Shown one piece after another: positions 1-9,313 of a stretch of 64,000 nt of DNA. The stretch spans positions 121,326-185,325 of the forward strand of contig CAVWQV010000018.1 in NCBI GenBank assembly GCA_963757115.1, given 5' to 3'. Position 1 is the stretch's first letter. The number at the start of each line of letters is the position of its first letter. The notes under the pieces are model-generated. The model ran no database searches. It saw nothing but the letters and a program-made list of their open reading frames with translations, and was not told where the DNA came from. Source of the stretch: CAVWQV01 sp963757115. Lineage in GTDB: Bacteria > Pseudomonadota > Alphaproteobacteria > Acetobacterales > Acetobacteraceae. The translations under genes and the position numbers were made by a program.

Positions 1-1115
1 GCCAGGTCATTCGCAAATACGGCAAAGAGGTGTTCCGCCGGACCTGTGAGGACCTGATGGACTACTCCGAGCGCCGGATGCGCGCGGAGCTCGCGGACTT
101 CCCCGACGGGGTGTATTCGTTCGAAGACGTGATCGAGAACGACGGCATCACGCGCACGCCGTACACGGTCGCGGTCGATCTCCACATTCAGGGCGACGAG
201 CTCGTGGCTGACTTCGGCCGGAGCAGCCGCCAGGCGCGCGGGCCGATCAACGCCACGCTCGGCGTGACCACGGGGGCGACGTATAACGGGATGCTGCATT
301 TGACGGATCCGTCGATCCCGAAGAACTCCGGTTGCTTCCGGCCGATCCGGGTGGTCGCACCGCCGTTCAGCGTCGCCAACGTGGACTATCCCGGTCCCCT
401 GGTCGCCGGGAACACCGAAACCCATCCGCGGCTCGCGAACATCGTGATCGGTGCGATGTCCGCCTGCGCCCCACAGCGCGCGATGGCGTCCGAGAGCTGC
501 ACCGGCACCAACTTCGTGTTTGGCGGGATGCATCCCGAGTACGACGAGTATTTCGCTTGCTACGACCTGATGTCTGGGGGCTGGGGCGGGCGCTACGGCG
601 AGGACGGCAACGATTGCGTCATTGCGATCAACGGCAACTGCCGTTTCAATCCGACGGAGGTGTTCGAGACGCGGTTCCCCCTCCGGGTCGAGCACAGCGA
701 ACTGATCCCCGATTCCGGCGGCGCGGGAAAGTGGCGGGGCGGTCTCGGCTATCGCCGGACGTTGCTGATGACCGCGGTGCCGATCACCGGTAGCCAGTGC
801 AGCGACCGCCATGAGGTGAGGCCTTGGTCGTTGTTCGGCGGCGAGCCCGGCGGCAACGGAGGCACGCTAATCCAGAAGGCGGGGGAGGAGCGCTGGCAGA
901 CTGTCCGCGAGCTCTACGGCAAAGTCTCCAGCAGCAAATATGCGAACGTCACGTTCGAGCCCGGAGACCGGGTTCAACTCATCACGCCGGGCGGGGGCGG
1001 CTACGGCGACCCACGCGAGCGCGACCCCGAGCGCCTGCGGGAAGATGTGCGCGAAGGGTATGTTTCGGCAGGTGCCGCGGGCCGCCTGTATCGCTTGCCG
1101 ATGGCCGCGGAGTAA
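1..1115 (+). CDS. N-methylhydantoinase B / HyuB family (5' end cut by window)
   Basis: This is the C-terminal part of a hydantoinase B/5-oxoprolinase beta-type subunit. The family partners HyuA-type ATPase subunits in ATP-dependent opening of hydantoin, oxoproline or acetophenone-like substrates in the cytoplasm. The frame is open from base 3, before the first ATG at 30, so the true start lies outside the window. About 370 residues remain of a family usually near 550-600. The glycine-rich end GGGGYGDPRERDPE is typical of HyuB C-termini. The HyuA partner would be expected upstream, outside the window. The gene converges on the ABC transporter operon with only 16 bases between stop codons. The substrate cannot be read from the sequence. 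Confidence 0.9.
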   Translation, partial: QVIRKYGKEVFRRTCEDLMDYSERRMRAELADFPDGVYSFEDVIENDGITRTPYTVAVDLHIQGDELVADFGRSSRQARGPINATLGVTTGATYNGMLHLTDPSIPKNSGCFRPIRVVAPPFSVANVDYPGPLVAGNTETHPRLANIVIGAMSACAPQRAMASESCTGTNFVFGGMHPEYDEYFACYDLMSGGWGGRYGEDGNDCVIAINGNCRFNPTEVFETRFPLRVEHSELIPDSGGAGKWRGGLGYRRTLLMTAVPITGSQCSDRHEVRPWSLFGGEPGGNGGTLIQKAGEERWQTVRELYGKVSSSKYANVTFEPGDRVQLITPGGGGYGDPRERDPERLREDVREGYVSAGAAGRLYRLPMAAE

Positions 1116-1131
1116 GCGCAGCTCCCGCGAG

Positions 1132-2295
1132 CTAGACCAGCACCCACTCCCGTGCACTCGAGAGCACGGCGAACGCATCCTCCGCGCCCACGGCGAACAG
1201 CACCAGCCGGTCGGGCCGCAGCGATAGCCAGGTGGGCGCGTCGTGCTCGAAGGTCTCGTTCGACGTGACGACCGCGATCAGTGGGTCGCCGTCGGCGGTT
1301 ACGTCCCCCGCGCCGTCGACGCGCAGCACGACGTGGTTGACCGAACCCATCGGCTCGACCAGTTCGACAATCGCGCGCACGGCGTCCGTCGTCTGGTCTG
1401 GCCGGAGCGCGATCGCCTCCGGGCGCACGCCGAGGATCGCGCGATTGCCGGCCTGCTCCAGCCGCCGGAGCACGCCCGGTGAGGCGCGCAAGGACGCTCC
1501 GCCTAAGGCTTGCCCGCCTTGCGTTAGCTGCAAGCGCAACGTGCCGTCCTCCGCCTCCGCTTTCACCGACAGCAGATTGATCGACGGTGTGCCGACGAAC
1601 TTGGCGACGAACACGCTTGATGGGCGGTCGTAGATCTCTTGCGGCGTGCCGACTTGCACGAGGTCGCCCCCGTTCATGATGCCGATGCGGTCGGACAGCA
1701 CGAGCGCCTCGGCCTGATCGTGCGTCACGTAGACGGTGGTTACGCGCATGGTCTCGTGCAGCTTCTTGAGCTCGGTACGCGTCCGCTCCCGTAACTTGAG
1801 GTCGAGGTTGCTGAGCGGCTCGTCCATCAGGAAGATGTTGGGACGGCGGATCAACGCGCGCCCGAGTGCGACCCGCTGACGCTGTCCGCCCGATAGCTGG
1901 CCGGGCTTCTTGTCCAGGAGCGCCGTGATGCCGAGCATCCTGGACACCTCCTGCAGCCGTTGCTCGATTTCGGCCCCGGCAACGCGGCGGGTGCGGAGAT
2001 TGAGGACCAGATTCTCCTTGACCGTCATGTGCGGATAAAGCGCGTAGCTTTGGAACACCATCGCGACATCCCGGTCGCGCGGGTGCGTATGGGTGAAGTC
2101 CCGCCCGCCGATCAGAATGCGGCCGGCAGAGGGCGTCTCCAGCCCGGCAATCATTCGCAAGGTGGTGGTCTTGCCGCAGCCGGATGGGCCGAGCAGCGTG
2201 AAGAACTCGCCGTCGCCAACGTCAAGGTCGATGCCGTTCACCGCCCGAAAGCCGGAGGGGTAGGTCTTCTGAACGGTTTGCAGGCTGAGCGTCAT
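1132..2295 (-). CDS. CUT1 ABC importer ATP-binding protein (MalK/UgpC type)
   Basis: ATPase subunit of a carbohydrate-uptake-1 importer; it hydrolyses ATP on the inner face of the membrane to drive the two permeases encoded upstream. The 387-residue protein has Walker A GPSGCGKT (36-43), Q-loop Gln82, signature LSGGQ (134-138), Walker B FLMDEP (155-160) and the switch histidine in VTHD (192), followed by the C-terminal OB/TOBE extension of MalK/UgpC. The ATG at 2295 is preceded by a GGAGGG ribosome site, which decides this start over longer in-frame options. It is the last gene of a four-gene operon, 11 bases after the MalG-type permease. A nearby hydantoinase gene hints at a non-sugar substrate, but nothing in the ATPase shows this. 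Confidence 0.93.
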   Translation of the reverse strand: MTLSLQTVQKTYPSGFRAVNGIDLDVGDGEFFTLLGPSGCGKTTTLRMIAGLETPSAGRILIGGRDFTHTHPRDRDVAMVFQSYALYPHMTVKENLVLNLRTRRVAGAEIEQRLQEVSRMLGITALLDKKPGQLSGGQRQRVALGRALIRRPNIFLMDEPLSNLDLKLRERTRTELKKLHETMRVTTVYVTHDQAEALVLSDRIGIMNGGDLVQVGTPQEIYDRPSSVFVAKFVGTPSINLLSVKAEAEDGTLRLQLTQGGQALGGASLRASPGVLRRLEQAGNRAILGVRPEAIALRPDQTTDAVRAIVELVEPMGSVNHVVLRVDGAGDVTADGDPLIAVVTSNETFEHDAPTWLSLRPDRLVLFAVGAEDAFAVLSSAREWVLV

Positions 2296-2306
2296 CCCAC
2301 CCTCCG

Positions 2307-3182
2307 CTACTTCACGGCGCCGAGGGTCATGCCGCGCACGATGTGGCGTTGCAGCAGGAACACCACGAACAGCATCGGCACCAGCTGGATGACCACCGCC
2401 GCGCTGAGATCGCCCCAGAGGATCGTGTAGGGCATGACGAACTTGGCGATGGTGACGGGGACCGTGACCGCGTTGACCGAGGTCAGCATGAGCGCCATCA
2501 AATACTCGTTCCAAGTGAAAACGAATGTGAAGATGGCGGTGGAGGCGATGCCGGGCAGGATCACCGGCACCACGACGCGCCAGATGATCTGCATCCGGGA
2601 AAGCCCGTCCAGCAGCGCCGCTTCCTCAAGTTCGACCGGAACGTCCACCAGGAAGCCACGCAGCAGCCAGATCGCGAACGGCAGATTGAAGGCAACGTAG
2701 ACCAGGATCAGCCCGGGGTAGGTATCGAGCAGGTGCAAATCCTGCCACTGGATGTAGAACGGGATCGTCACCGCGATCGGCGGCAGAAAGCGCATCGAAA
2801 GTATCCAGAGCGCGATATGCTTCTCGCCGGGCACCTTCATGCGACCCAGCGCGTACGCCGCCATGACCCCGAGCACCACCACCACTAGGCAGGTCGCGAA
2901 CGTCACGACGAAGCTGTTCAGCATGACGTGGGTGAAATCGAACTTGGCGAACAGGTCGCGGTAGTTCTCCGCCGTCGGCGTGAACACAAAACTTGGAATG
3001 GCGCTGTTGATCTCGCGGATCGGCTTGAACGATGTCAGCACGATCCAATACACCGGAAACAACCACATCAGCACGACGAAGGCGGCGGCGAACCCGAGCA
3101 GGCGCGGTTTCGGCTTTGCGATGGCGGCATCGCGCCGCACGCTGGTGGCGTAGGCGGGAAAGGCTTGCTCAGTCGCATCCAT
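2307..3182 (-). CDS. CUT1 ABC importer permease (MalG/UgpE type)
   Basis: Inner-membrane permease of the CUT1 importer. The protein of about 291 residues has six predicted hydrophobic segments and the cytoplasmic EAA loop (EEAALLDGLSRMQIIWR) that docks onto the ATPase. ATG at 3182 follows the stop of the upstream permease by 4 bases. A TTG at 3206 would lengthen it by 8 residues and overlap the upstream gene, but looks weaker. It is co-transcribed with the MalF-type permease upstream and the ATPase downstream. Confidence 0.9.
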   Translation of the reverse strand: MDATEQAFPAYATSVRRDAAIAKPKPRLLGFAAAFVVLMWLFPVYWIVLTSFKPIREINSAIPSFVFTPTAENYRDLFAKFDFTHVMLNSFVVTFATCLVVVVLGVMAAYALGRMKVPGEKHIALWILSMRFLPPIAVTIPFYIQWQDLHLLDTYPGLILVYVAFNLPFAIWLLRGFLVDVPVELEEAALLDGLSRMQIIWRVVVPVILPGIASTAIFTFVFTWNEYLMALMLTSVNAVTVPVTIAKFVMPYTILWGDLSAAVVIQLVPMLFVVFLLQRHIVRGMTLGAVK

Positions 3183-3186
3183 CCGA

Positions 3187-4089
3187 TCAGGCCGTCGTTT
3201 TCGCAAGCGAGCGCAGGAACACGGCGACTAGCACGTTGACGAGCAGCACCGTGACCCACGCGATAGCCGCGGCGGAACCCATGTCGCCCTCAGTGAACCC
3301 GGTAATGTAGCTGAGCACGCTCAGCACCTCCGTCGTGGATGCCGGGCCGCCGCGGGTCAGCACGAACACGAGATCGAACACGCGGATCGAGTCGATAAGG
3401 CGAATCAACAGGACCACCATCACGACGGGGCGGATGAGCGGCATCACGATGCGCCAGAGCTTTTGCCACTCGCTCAAGCCATCGAGTTCCGCGGCCTCGA
3501 CCACCTCGACGGACACCGACTGCATCCCCGAGAGCAGGATCAGCGCGACAAACGGCGTCCATTGCCAAACGTCGACGAACACGACGGCCGGAAGCGCCCA
3601 GGTCGTGCTAACCGTCCAGTCCGCGGTCGGCAATCCCACGCCGTGCATCAAGTATGTCAGCAGACCGTAGGTGGGCGCGAAGATGTATCGGAACGTCAGG
3701 CCCATGCCAACCGGGGAGATCAGCACGGGCACGATGAGCAGGGTGCGGAACAAGTTCGCGCCGTGCATCCTGCGGTCCAGCAGTACGGCGATCGCCAGGC
3801 CGAGAACGAACTCGATCGAAACCGCGACGGCGGAGAACACCAGGGTGACGCGAAGGCTTTGCCCGAACACTTCTTGGTCAAGAAGGTCGGTGAAATTGTC
3901 GAAGCCCGCGAACGAAACCATGTCGCGGCGGTAGATGACGTAATTGTGAAAGGCGAGCCAGAGCGAATAGACGGTCGGGTAGACCGACATTGCGAGCAGG
4001 TAGAGCACGGCCGGTGCCAGCAACAGAAGTGCTACGGGTTGCTCCCGGCGCCGCCAGTTCGTGGGCCCCGCCGCGGGTGCAAGCAGCAT
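3187..4089 (-). CDS. CUT1 ABC importer permease (MalF/UgpA type)
   Basis: First permease of the CUT1 importer, 300 residues. It has a hydrophobic N-terminal segment (LLLLAPAVLYLLAMSVYPT) and five further membrane segments. The EAA motif (EVVEAAELDGLSEWQKLWR) marks the ATPase contact loop. It lies between the solute-binding protein gene (12 bases upstream) and the MalG-type permease (4 bases downstream), as usual in this family. The substrate is not deducible. Confidence 0.92.
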   Translation of the reverse strand: MLLAPAAGPTNWRRREQPVALLLLAPAVLYLLAMSVYPTVYSLWLAFHNYVIYRRDMVSFAGFDNFTDLLDQEVFGQSLRVTLVFSAVAVSIEFVLGLAIAVLLDRRMHGANLFRTLLIVPVLISPVGMGLTFRYIFAPTYGLLTYLMHGVGLPTADWTVSTTWALPAVVFVDVWQWTPFVALILLSGMQSVSVEVVEAAELDGLSEWQKLWRIVMPLIRPVVMVVLLIRLIDSIRVFDLVFVLTRGGPASTTEVLSVLSYITGFTEGDMGSAAAIAWVTVLLVNVLVAVFLRSLAKTTA

Positions 4090-4101
4090 CGCGACGCGTC
4101 C

Positions 4102-5476
4102 TCAGCTCCGGTAATAGCCGGCCTTCGTCATGATCCTGCGGACCTGGCTTTGCATGTCCTTCAACCCCTGCTCCGGCTTCTTCTGGTCGGTGACCACCGC
4201 GGCGACTTCGGTGCCGACGGTCTCGTACAGCACGTTGGATTCCGGAATTGGCAGGAAGCGGTGGGCAACCGGCAAGGATTCCATGAGGCCGGCGAAGTAG
4301 GGCCGGATGCCGACATACTCCTTGAGCAAGGACAGCCGGGCCGGCTGGCCCGCGTTCTCGACCCACGCCTTGCCGATCGCCGGGTCCTGCTTGTCGCCGC
4401 TGCAGCAGAACTTGATCCACTCCCAGGCAGCGTCCTTGTTTTTCGAATAGACCGGCATGATCAAACCGAGGCCGCCCATATGCGGGGCGAAGCGGGCCTT
4501 CTCGCCGGTTCCCTTCGGCACCAGCGCCACCTTCCAGGCATCGGCGAACTGCGTGAATTTCGGGTCGTTCATGCTCGATCCGCCCCACTCGAACGGCGCG
4601 TAGAGCCAGGTGCCGTTGAGCATGGCGGTGTTGGCCTCGTCATCCGATGCATTCAAGGACGTCGGCTCGAGATACGGCACCAGCCGCATGAGCACGTCGA
4701 ACGCTTTGTGACCCTCCTCGGTGTCCAGCGTCGGATGCCACCCGCCGGCCTCCATCTTGTCGAACCAGTCCCCGCCGTAGCAGCGCAGCAGGGTGATGAA
4801 GCAGGCGCCGGCCCAGAAGCCGCGCTTCAAGGTCGAGCCGACCACCTTGGTCTTGCCGCCTTGGGAAAGCTCCTTGGAGATCTCGATCACGTCTTCCCAG
4901 GTGGTCGCCGGTTTCAGGCCGGCTTTGGCGAACACGTCGGCCCGATAGTACTGCAATTGGCAATTGCTATCGGGCGGCAGACCGTAGAGCTTGCCGCCCT
5001 GTGCCGCCGGCTTGTCGCGGTACAGATCAAGCACGTTCTCGGGAATGTCGGAGAGGATGTCCTGCCGATAGGCCGGGTCCTTCTCCAGATAGGGTTCGAG
5101 TGAATTCGAGCGCGTGTTCGGCGATGAACTGCGGTGAGAAGTTGTAGTCGTCGAAGATCACGTCGTAACGGTCAGACTTCGATGCGAGTGCGATCGCGGT
5201 CTTGGGCAGCATGTCGGCGATCGGTTCGGCGACGATCTGCACCTCGATGTCGGGAAACTTCTTCTGGAACAGCGGATAGACGCCCTTCTCGGGAAACTCC
5301 CAACGCTGTCCGGCCGAGGCCCAGGAAACGATCGTTGTGCTGGCGGCGCTTGCCGGGCGAGGGCGCCAGGCAAGGCCGGCTGCCGCTGCAAGGCCGGCGG
5401 CCCGTAGCGCCGAGCGCCTGGAGATGGAAGCGCCGGCCGTGGCCGGCGGGATAGAACGGCGCGTCGTCCAAGCCAT
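4102..5476 (-). CDS. CUT1 extracellular solute-binding protein, interrupted by a one-base frameshift
   Basis: Periplasmic binding protein of the importer. The N-terminal part starts at ATG 5476 behind a GGAGG site and carries a Tat-like signal (SRRSALRAAGLAAAAGLA). It reads well to AEHALEF near 5100. The protein then continues in another frame as LEPYLEKDPAYRQDILSD and runs to the stop at 4102. Removing one base near 5098 gives a single protein of about 457 residues, the usual size for the family. The downstream frame keeps solute-binding-protein character to the end (WEWIKFCCSG, GLKDMQSQVRRIM). As the other operon genes are intact, a sequencing indel is the simplest explanation, but a real loss of the binding protein would silence the importer. 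Confidence 0.85.
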
Positions 5477-5625
5477 GATGCCTCCGGAGCTGCGCCACAC
5501 GTTACGGCACGGCTGATGGCTGGACCGGACTGCATACATTGTGCCAAGGCGTGTTCGCCGTGCGACGGCTCTGGGCTGCCTAGTTACTGCCCCTCATGCT
5601 TCCGGAATGAGCGCCCTCGGCGACG

Positions 5626-6015
5626 CTAGCCGTCTTGCAATGCGCGCGGCTTGCCATCCTCGGTGAGCGCGACGAACGTGAACACGCCTTCCGTGACCTT
5701 TTCGGCGTCGCCGCTCGCGCGGTCGCGCACCCAGGTCTCGATCTTGATGGCGATGGACGTGTCGCCTCGATGCTGGAGCGTGCAGTAGCAACTAACCTCG
5801 TCGCCGACGGATACGGGGCGGAGAAAGCGCATGGCGTCGATGCTCACGGTCGCGACCCGGCCGCGAGCGACCTCCGCGGCGAAGGTGCCGCCGGCGAGGT
5901 CCATCTGCGACACGGTCCAGCCACCAAAGATCGCGCCGCTCGCGTTGGCGTCGCGCGGCATGGCGATGGTACGGAGGTGCGGGCCGCCCGGCGCCTCGGG
6001 AACACGCTCCGCCAT
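5626..6015 (-). CDS. Acyl-CoA thioesterase, hotdog fold (YciA type)
   Basis: A 129-residue single hotdog-domain protein of the YciA/acyl-CoA hydrolase group, which cleaves acyl-CoA to free acid and CoA in the cytoplasm. The family signature is clear: MPRDANASGAIFGGWTVSQ with the catalytic Asp at about residue 22 and the glycine-rich helix start, then FLRPVSVGDEVSC. Length matches the family. It lies 18 bases downstream of the prephenate dehydrogenase stop on the same strand and may be the last gene of the hisC-tyrA transcript. Chain-length preference is not readable. Confidence 0.88.
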   Translation of the reverse strand: MAERVPEAPGGPHLRTIAMPRDANASGAIFGGWTVSQMDLAGGTFAAEVARGRVATVSIDAMRFLRPVSVGDEVSCYCTLQHRGDTSIAIKIETWVRDRASGDAEKVTEGVFTFVALTEDGKPRALQDG

Positions 6016-6033
6016 GTCCGGCCCTCCGTCGTC

Positions 6034-6921
6034 CTACGCTTGCTTCAACTCGATCAGGCTGCGGCGGATCTTGCGGCCTCGCAGGATCTTGTCCTCGATG
6101 TAGGCCCCGTCGCCCCAGCGCACCGCCCGCGCCATCGCCTGCGCGTCCTCCGTGAAGCGCGCCAGCATCTCCAGCAGCGCCTCGCGGTTGTTGAGGAACA
6201 CGTCCCGCCACATCACGGGGTCGGACGCGGCGATGCGGGTGAAGTCGCGAAAGCCGGAGGCAGCGAATTGCAGCACCTCGCGGCGGCTCTCGTCCTCAAG
6301 ATCGTCAGCCGTGCCGCAGATGGTGAAGGCGATCAGGTGCGGCAGGTGGCTCACCACGGCGAGCACGCGATCGTGGTGCGCCGGGTCCATCATCTCGACC
6401 ATCGAGCCGCAGCGGCGCCACAACTCGGCGACGCGCTCGACCGCGCCGGGATCGCTGCCCGGCAGGGGCGTGATCAGGGTCCAGCGCCCTTCGAACAAGG
6501 TGGTGAACCCGGCATCGGGGCCGGAATACTCCGTGCCGGCGACCGGGTGGGCCGGAACGAAATGCACGCCGGGCGGCACCAAGGGGCCAACGTCCCGGAT
6601 CACCGATTGCTTGGTGGATCCGACATCGGTGATCACCACGCCGGGTGCGAGGTGCGGAGCGATCGCGGCGGCGATCCCCGCGTAGGTGCCGACCGGGGCG
6701 CACAGCATCACGCAGTCGGCGCCGGCCACGGCGCGGGCGGGGTCCTGCTCGACCCGGTGGGCGATGCCGAGCGCCTGCACGCGGTCCCGGGTGCGCGCCG
6801 TGTTCGCGGTGGCCACGATCTCGGCCGCCAAGTCGCCCCGCTCCATCGCGATGCGCGCCACGGAGCTGCCGATCAGCCCCACGCCGATCAGTGCCAACCG
6901 TCGGAAGATCGGCTCAGCCAC
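6034..6921 (-). CDS. tyrA: Prephenate/arogenate dehydrogenase
   Basis: Oxidative decarboxylation of prephenate (or arogenate) on the way to tyrosine. The N-terminal Rossmann motif is LALIGVGLIGSS, about residues 9-20. The segment VHFVPAHPVAGTEYSGP is characteristic of the family and carries the substrate-binding histidine. GTG at 6921 overlaps the hisC stop by 8 bases (GTGGCTGA) and gives 295 residues. A TTG at 6966 is an alternative. The coupling to hisC is common in alphaproteobacteria, where a HisC-like aminotransferase can serve both histidine and aromatic pathways. Cofactor choice (NAD or NADP) is not clear. Confidence 0.9.
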   Translation of the reverse strand: MAEPIFRRLALIGVGLIGSSVARIAMERGDLAAEIVATANTARTRDRVQALGIAHRVEQDPARAVAGADCVMLCAPVGTYAGIAAAIAPHLAPGVVITDVGSTKQSVIRDVGPLVPPGVHFVPAHPVAGTEYSGPDAGFTTLFEGRWTLITPLPGSDPGAVERVAELWRRCGSMVEMMDPAHHDRVLAVVSHLPHLIAFTICGTADDLEDESRREVLQFAASGFRDFTRIAASDPVMWRDVFLNNREALLEMLARFTEDAQAMARAVRWGDGAYIEDKILRGRKIRRSLIELKQA

Positions 6922-8008
6922 GGTGCTCGGCCATGAAGGCGGCAAATGCTTCGGAGACAAGGCCAACCTCCTCCGCGGTGCCCACCGTCACGCGGAGGCA
7001 GTGCGGCAGCCCATAGCCGCCGACCCGCCGCACGATCAGCCCGCGGGCTCGCAGATAGGCGTCCGCCGCCGTCGCCGCTTCGATGCTGCCGAGGTCGGCC
7101 AGCACGAAGTTGGCCTCGCTCGGCCAGACGCGGATCCCGGCCTCCTCAAGATTGGCGGCAAGTGCGGCCCGTTGCTCAGTGTTGTGGGTGCGGCTCCGCT
7201 CCAGCCAGCCTGGCGTTTCGAGCGCCGCGATCGCGGCCTCCTGGGCAGCAATCGACACGTTGAACGGGCTGCGTACGCGGTTCAGCACGTCCGTCACCGG
7301 CGCCGGGGCATAGGCCCAGCCTACCCGCAGGCCGCCTAAGCCCCAGATCTTGCTGAAGGTGCGGGTCATAACCGTGTTATCGCCCGCATCCACCAGCTGG
7401 ACGCCTGGTTCGTAGTCGGCCCGCTCGACGTATTCGGCATATGCGGCATCGAGCACCAGCAGTACCTCCGGCGGCAGCCCGGCGCGCAGCCGCTCGACCT
7501 CGCGGGCAGGCAGCATCGAGCCTGTCGGGTTGTTCGGGTTGGCGAGGAACACGAGGCGGGTAGCCGGCGAGACAGCGGCCAGGATCGCGTCCACGTCCGC
7601 CGTGAGATTGCGTTCCGGCGTCTTCACCACGCGGCTTCCCGCATACTCGCCGGCAATCTTGTAGATGGAGAAGCCATGTTCGGTCATGACCAGCTCCGTC
7701 CCCGGCCCGCCATAGGACAGGCAAAGCTGGTAGATGAGGTCATCGGAGCCAGCGCCGCAGACGATGCGCGCGGGATCCAGGCCGAACCGCCGGCCGATCG
7801 CCTCGCGTAGCCGGGTGGCCGCGCCATCGGGGTAGCGGTGCAGCTCGCCCGCCATCCGCCGGAACGCGTCCTGCGCGGCGGGTGGCGGGCCGAAGGCGCC
7901 CTCGTTGGAGGACAGCTTGACCACGCGGTTCACTCCGGGCAGCGTTCCTTCGCCGCCGACATAGGGCTGGATGGTGAGAACGTTTGGTCGCGGTCGCGGG
8001 GCGGTCAT
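6914..8008 (-). CDS. hisC: Histidinol-phosphate aminotransferase
   Basis: PLP-dependent class I/II aminotransferase of 364 residues that converts imidazole-acetol phosphate to histidinol phosphate. In organisms with this hisC-tyrA arrangement it may also transaminate prephenate or aromatic keto acids. The Schiff-base lysine lies in TRTFSKIWGLGGLRVGW. LANPNNPTG and VLDAAYAEY are the usual substrate and cofactor loops. It is translationally coupled to tyrA downstream and divergent from metX across about 126 bases. Confidence 0.93.
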   Translation of the reverse strand: MTAPRPRPNVLTIQPYVGGEGTLPGVNRVVKLSSNEGAFGPPPAAQDAFRRMAGELHRYPDGAATRLREAIGRRFGLDPARIVCGAGSDDLIYQLCLSYGGPGTELVMTEHGFSIYKIAGEYAGSRVVKTPERNLTADVDAILAAVSPATRLVFLANPNNPTGSMLPAREVERLRAGLPPEVLLVLDAAYAEYVERADYEPGVQLVDAGDNTVMTRTFSKIWGLGGLRVGWAYAPAPVTDVLNRVRSPFNVSIAAQEAAIAALETPGWLERSRTHNTEQRAALAANLEEAGIRVWPSEANFVLADLGSIEAATAADAYLRARGLIVRRVGGYGLPHCLRVTVGTAEEVGLVSEAFAAFMAEHRG

Positions 8009-8134
8009 GGAACGATCCGGGGCGGACGAAGCGGCCGGACTGTTAGCGGATGCGCCCTGGTCTGCAAACCCGCGCGTTGTCCTCCGCCCAGCCAGCGCCT
8101 ATGCAGCGCGGTCTCACGACCGACGGGCCTTCGG

Positions 8135-9304
8135 ATGGACCGGACCGATACCCTAGCTGACATCGACCACACGCACGTCACGTTCCCGGACGGCCTGGCG
8201 CTCGATTGCGGCGTCGCGCTCCGGCGCCTGACCGTGGCGTATCGCACCTACGGCCGGCTGAATGCGGCCCGGTCCAACGCCGTGCTGCTTTGTCACGCGC
8301 TGACCATGGATCAGTACGCGGCCGAGCGCCACCCGATGACCGGCAAGGACGGCTGGTGGGAGATGGTGGTCGGTCCGGGATGCCCGATCGACACCGGCCG
8401 CTTTTTCGTGATCTGCGCCAACGTGCTCGGAGGCTGCATGGGCAGCACGGGGCCGCGCAGCATCCGCGATGATGGCCACGGTGAGGGCGACGAGCCCTGG
8501 GGCACCGACTTTCCGCCGGTGACGATCCGCGACATGGTGCGTGCGCAGAAGCGCTTAGTGGAGCATCTCGGCATCGAGCGACTGTTTGCCGTGATCGGCG
8601 GCTCCATGGGCGGAATGCAGGTGCTCGAGTGGGCGGCGACGTATCCGGACGCGGTGTTCGCCGCGATGCCTGTGGCGGCCGCCTCTTATCACTCGGCGCA
8701 GAACATCGCCTTTCATGAGGTCGGGCGACAGGCAATCTTCGCCGATCCCGACTGGAAGGGCGGCACCTACTGGCGGACCGGCCGCATCCCGGCGCAGGGC
8801 CTCGCGGTCGCGCGGATGTGCGCGCACATCACGTACGTGTCCGAGCAGGCGCTGACCCGCAAATTCGGCCGTCGCTTGCAGGCCGCGCCGAAAGGAGCAG
8901 AGGAGGCGATGGGCCTGTTCGGCGAGATGTTCGAGGTGGAAAGCTACCTCCGCCACCAGGGCAGCACCTTCGTCCACCGCTTCGATGCCAACTCCTATCT
9001 CACGATCACCCGCGCGATGGACCATTTCGACCTTGCCGCCGAGCATGGCGGTGATCTCGCTGCGGCGTTCCGGGGCACCCGCACGCGATTCTGCATCGTT
9101 TCGTTCTCGTCCGACTGGCTGTTCCCGACGGAGGAAAGCCGGGCCCTCGCCCGCGCGTTGAACGGGGTGGCGGCCAACGTGAGCTTTGTCGAGATCGCGA
9201 CCGACAAGGGGCACGACGCCTTCCTGCTCGATGAGCCGGACTTCCACCGCACGCTCTCGGGTTTTCTCGCCGGCTGCGCCGAGCACGCCGGTCTCGCGCG
9301 CTAG
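8135..9304 (+). CDS. metX: Homoserine O-acetyltransferase (MetX family)
   Basis: Alpha/beta-hydrolase-fold acyltransferase that activates homoserine for methionine synthesis. ATG at 8135 gives 389 residues, the family norm. The nucleophile elbow GGSMGGMQ places the catalytic serine at about residue 157; Asp in SSDWLFPTEESR and His in DKGHDAFLLDE complete the triad. MetX proteins can use acetyl-CoA or succinyl-CoA, and I cannot decide between them from sequence. It is followed 9 bases later by metW, its usual partner. The 126-base upstream gap shows no SAM-II riboswitch core that I can recognise. Confidence 0.93.
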   Translation: MDRTDTLADIDHTHVTFPDGLALDCGVALRRLTVAYRTYGRLNAARSNAVLLCHALTMDQYAAERHPMTGKDGWWEMVVGPGCPIDTGRFFVICANVLGGCMGSTGPRSIRDDGHGEGDEPWGTDFPPVTIRDMVRAQKRLVEHLGIERLFAVIGGSMGGMQVLEWAATYPDAVFAAMPVAAASYHSAQNIAFHEVGRQAIFADPDWKGGTYWRTGRIPAQGLAVARMCAHITYVSEQALTRKFGRRLQAAPKGAEEAMGLFGEMFEVESYLRHQGSTFVHRFDANSYLTITRAMDHFDLAAEHGGDLAAAFRGTRTRFCIVSFSSDWLFPTEESRALARALNGVAANVSFVEIATDKGHDAFLLDEPDFHRTLSGFLAGCAEHAGLAR

Positions 9305-9313
9305 GAGGGTGCC

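Noticed and set aside
3463..5103. 546-residue plus-strand reading opposite the ABC operon
   Set aside because: It is the antisense of clear transporter genes, with His/Arg/Asp-rich composition typical of shadow frames in GC-rich DNA.
5635..6936. 433-residue plus-strand reading opposite the thioesterase and tyrA
   Set aside because: Antisense shadow of two recognised genes, with no domain similarity.
8009..8134. SAM riboswitch in front of metX
   Set aside because: The 126-base gap was compared with the SAM-II core that often precedes metX in alphaproteobacteria; the pseudoknot elements are not there.
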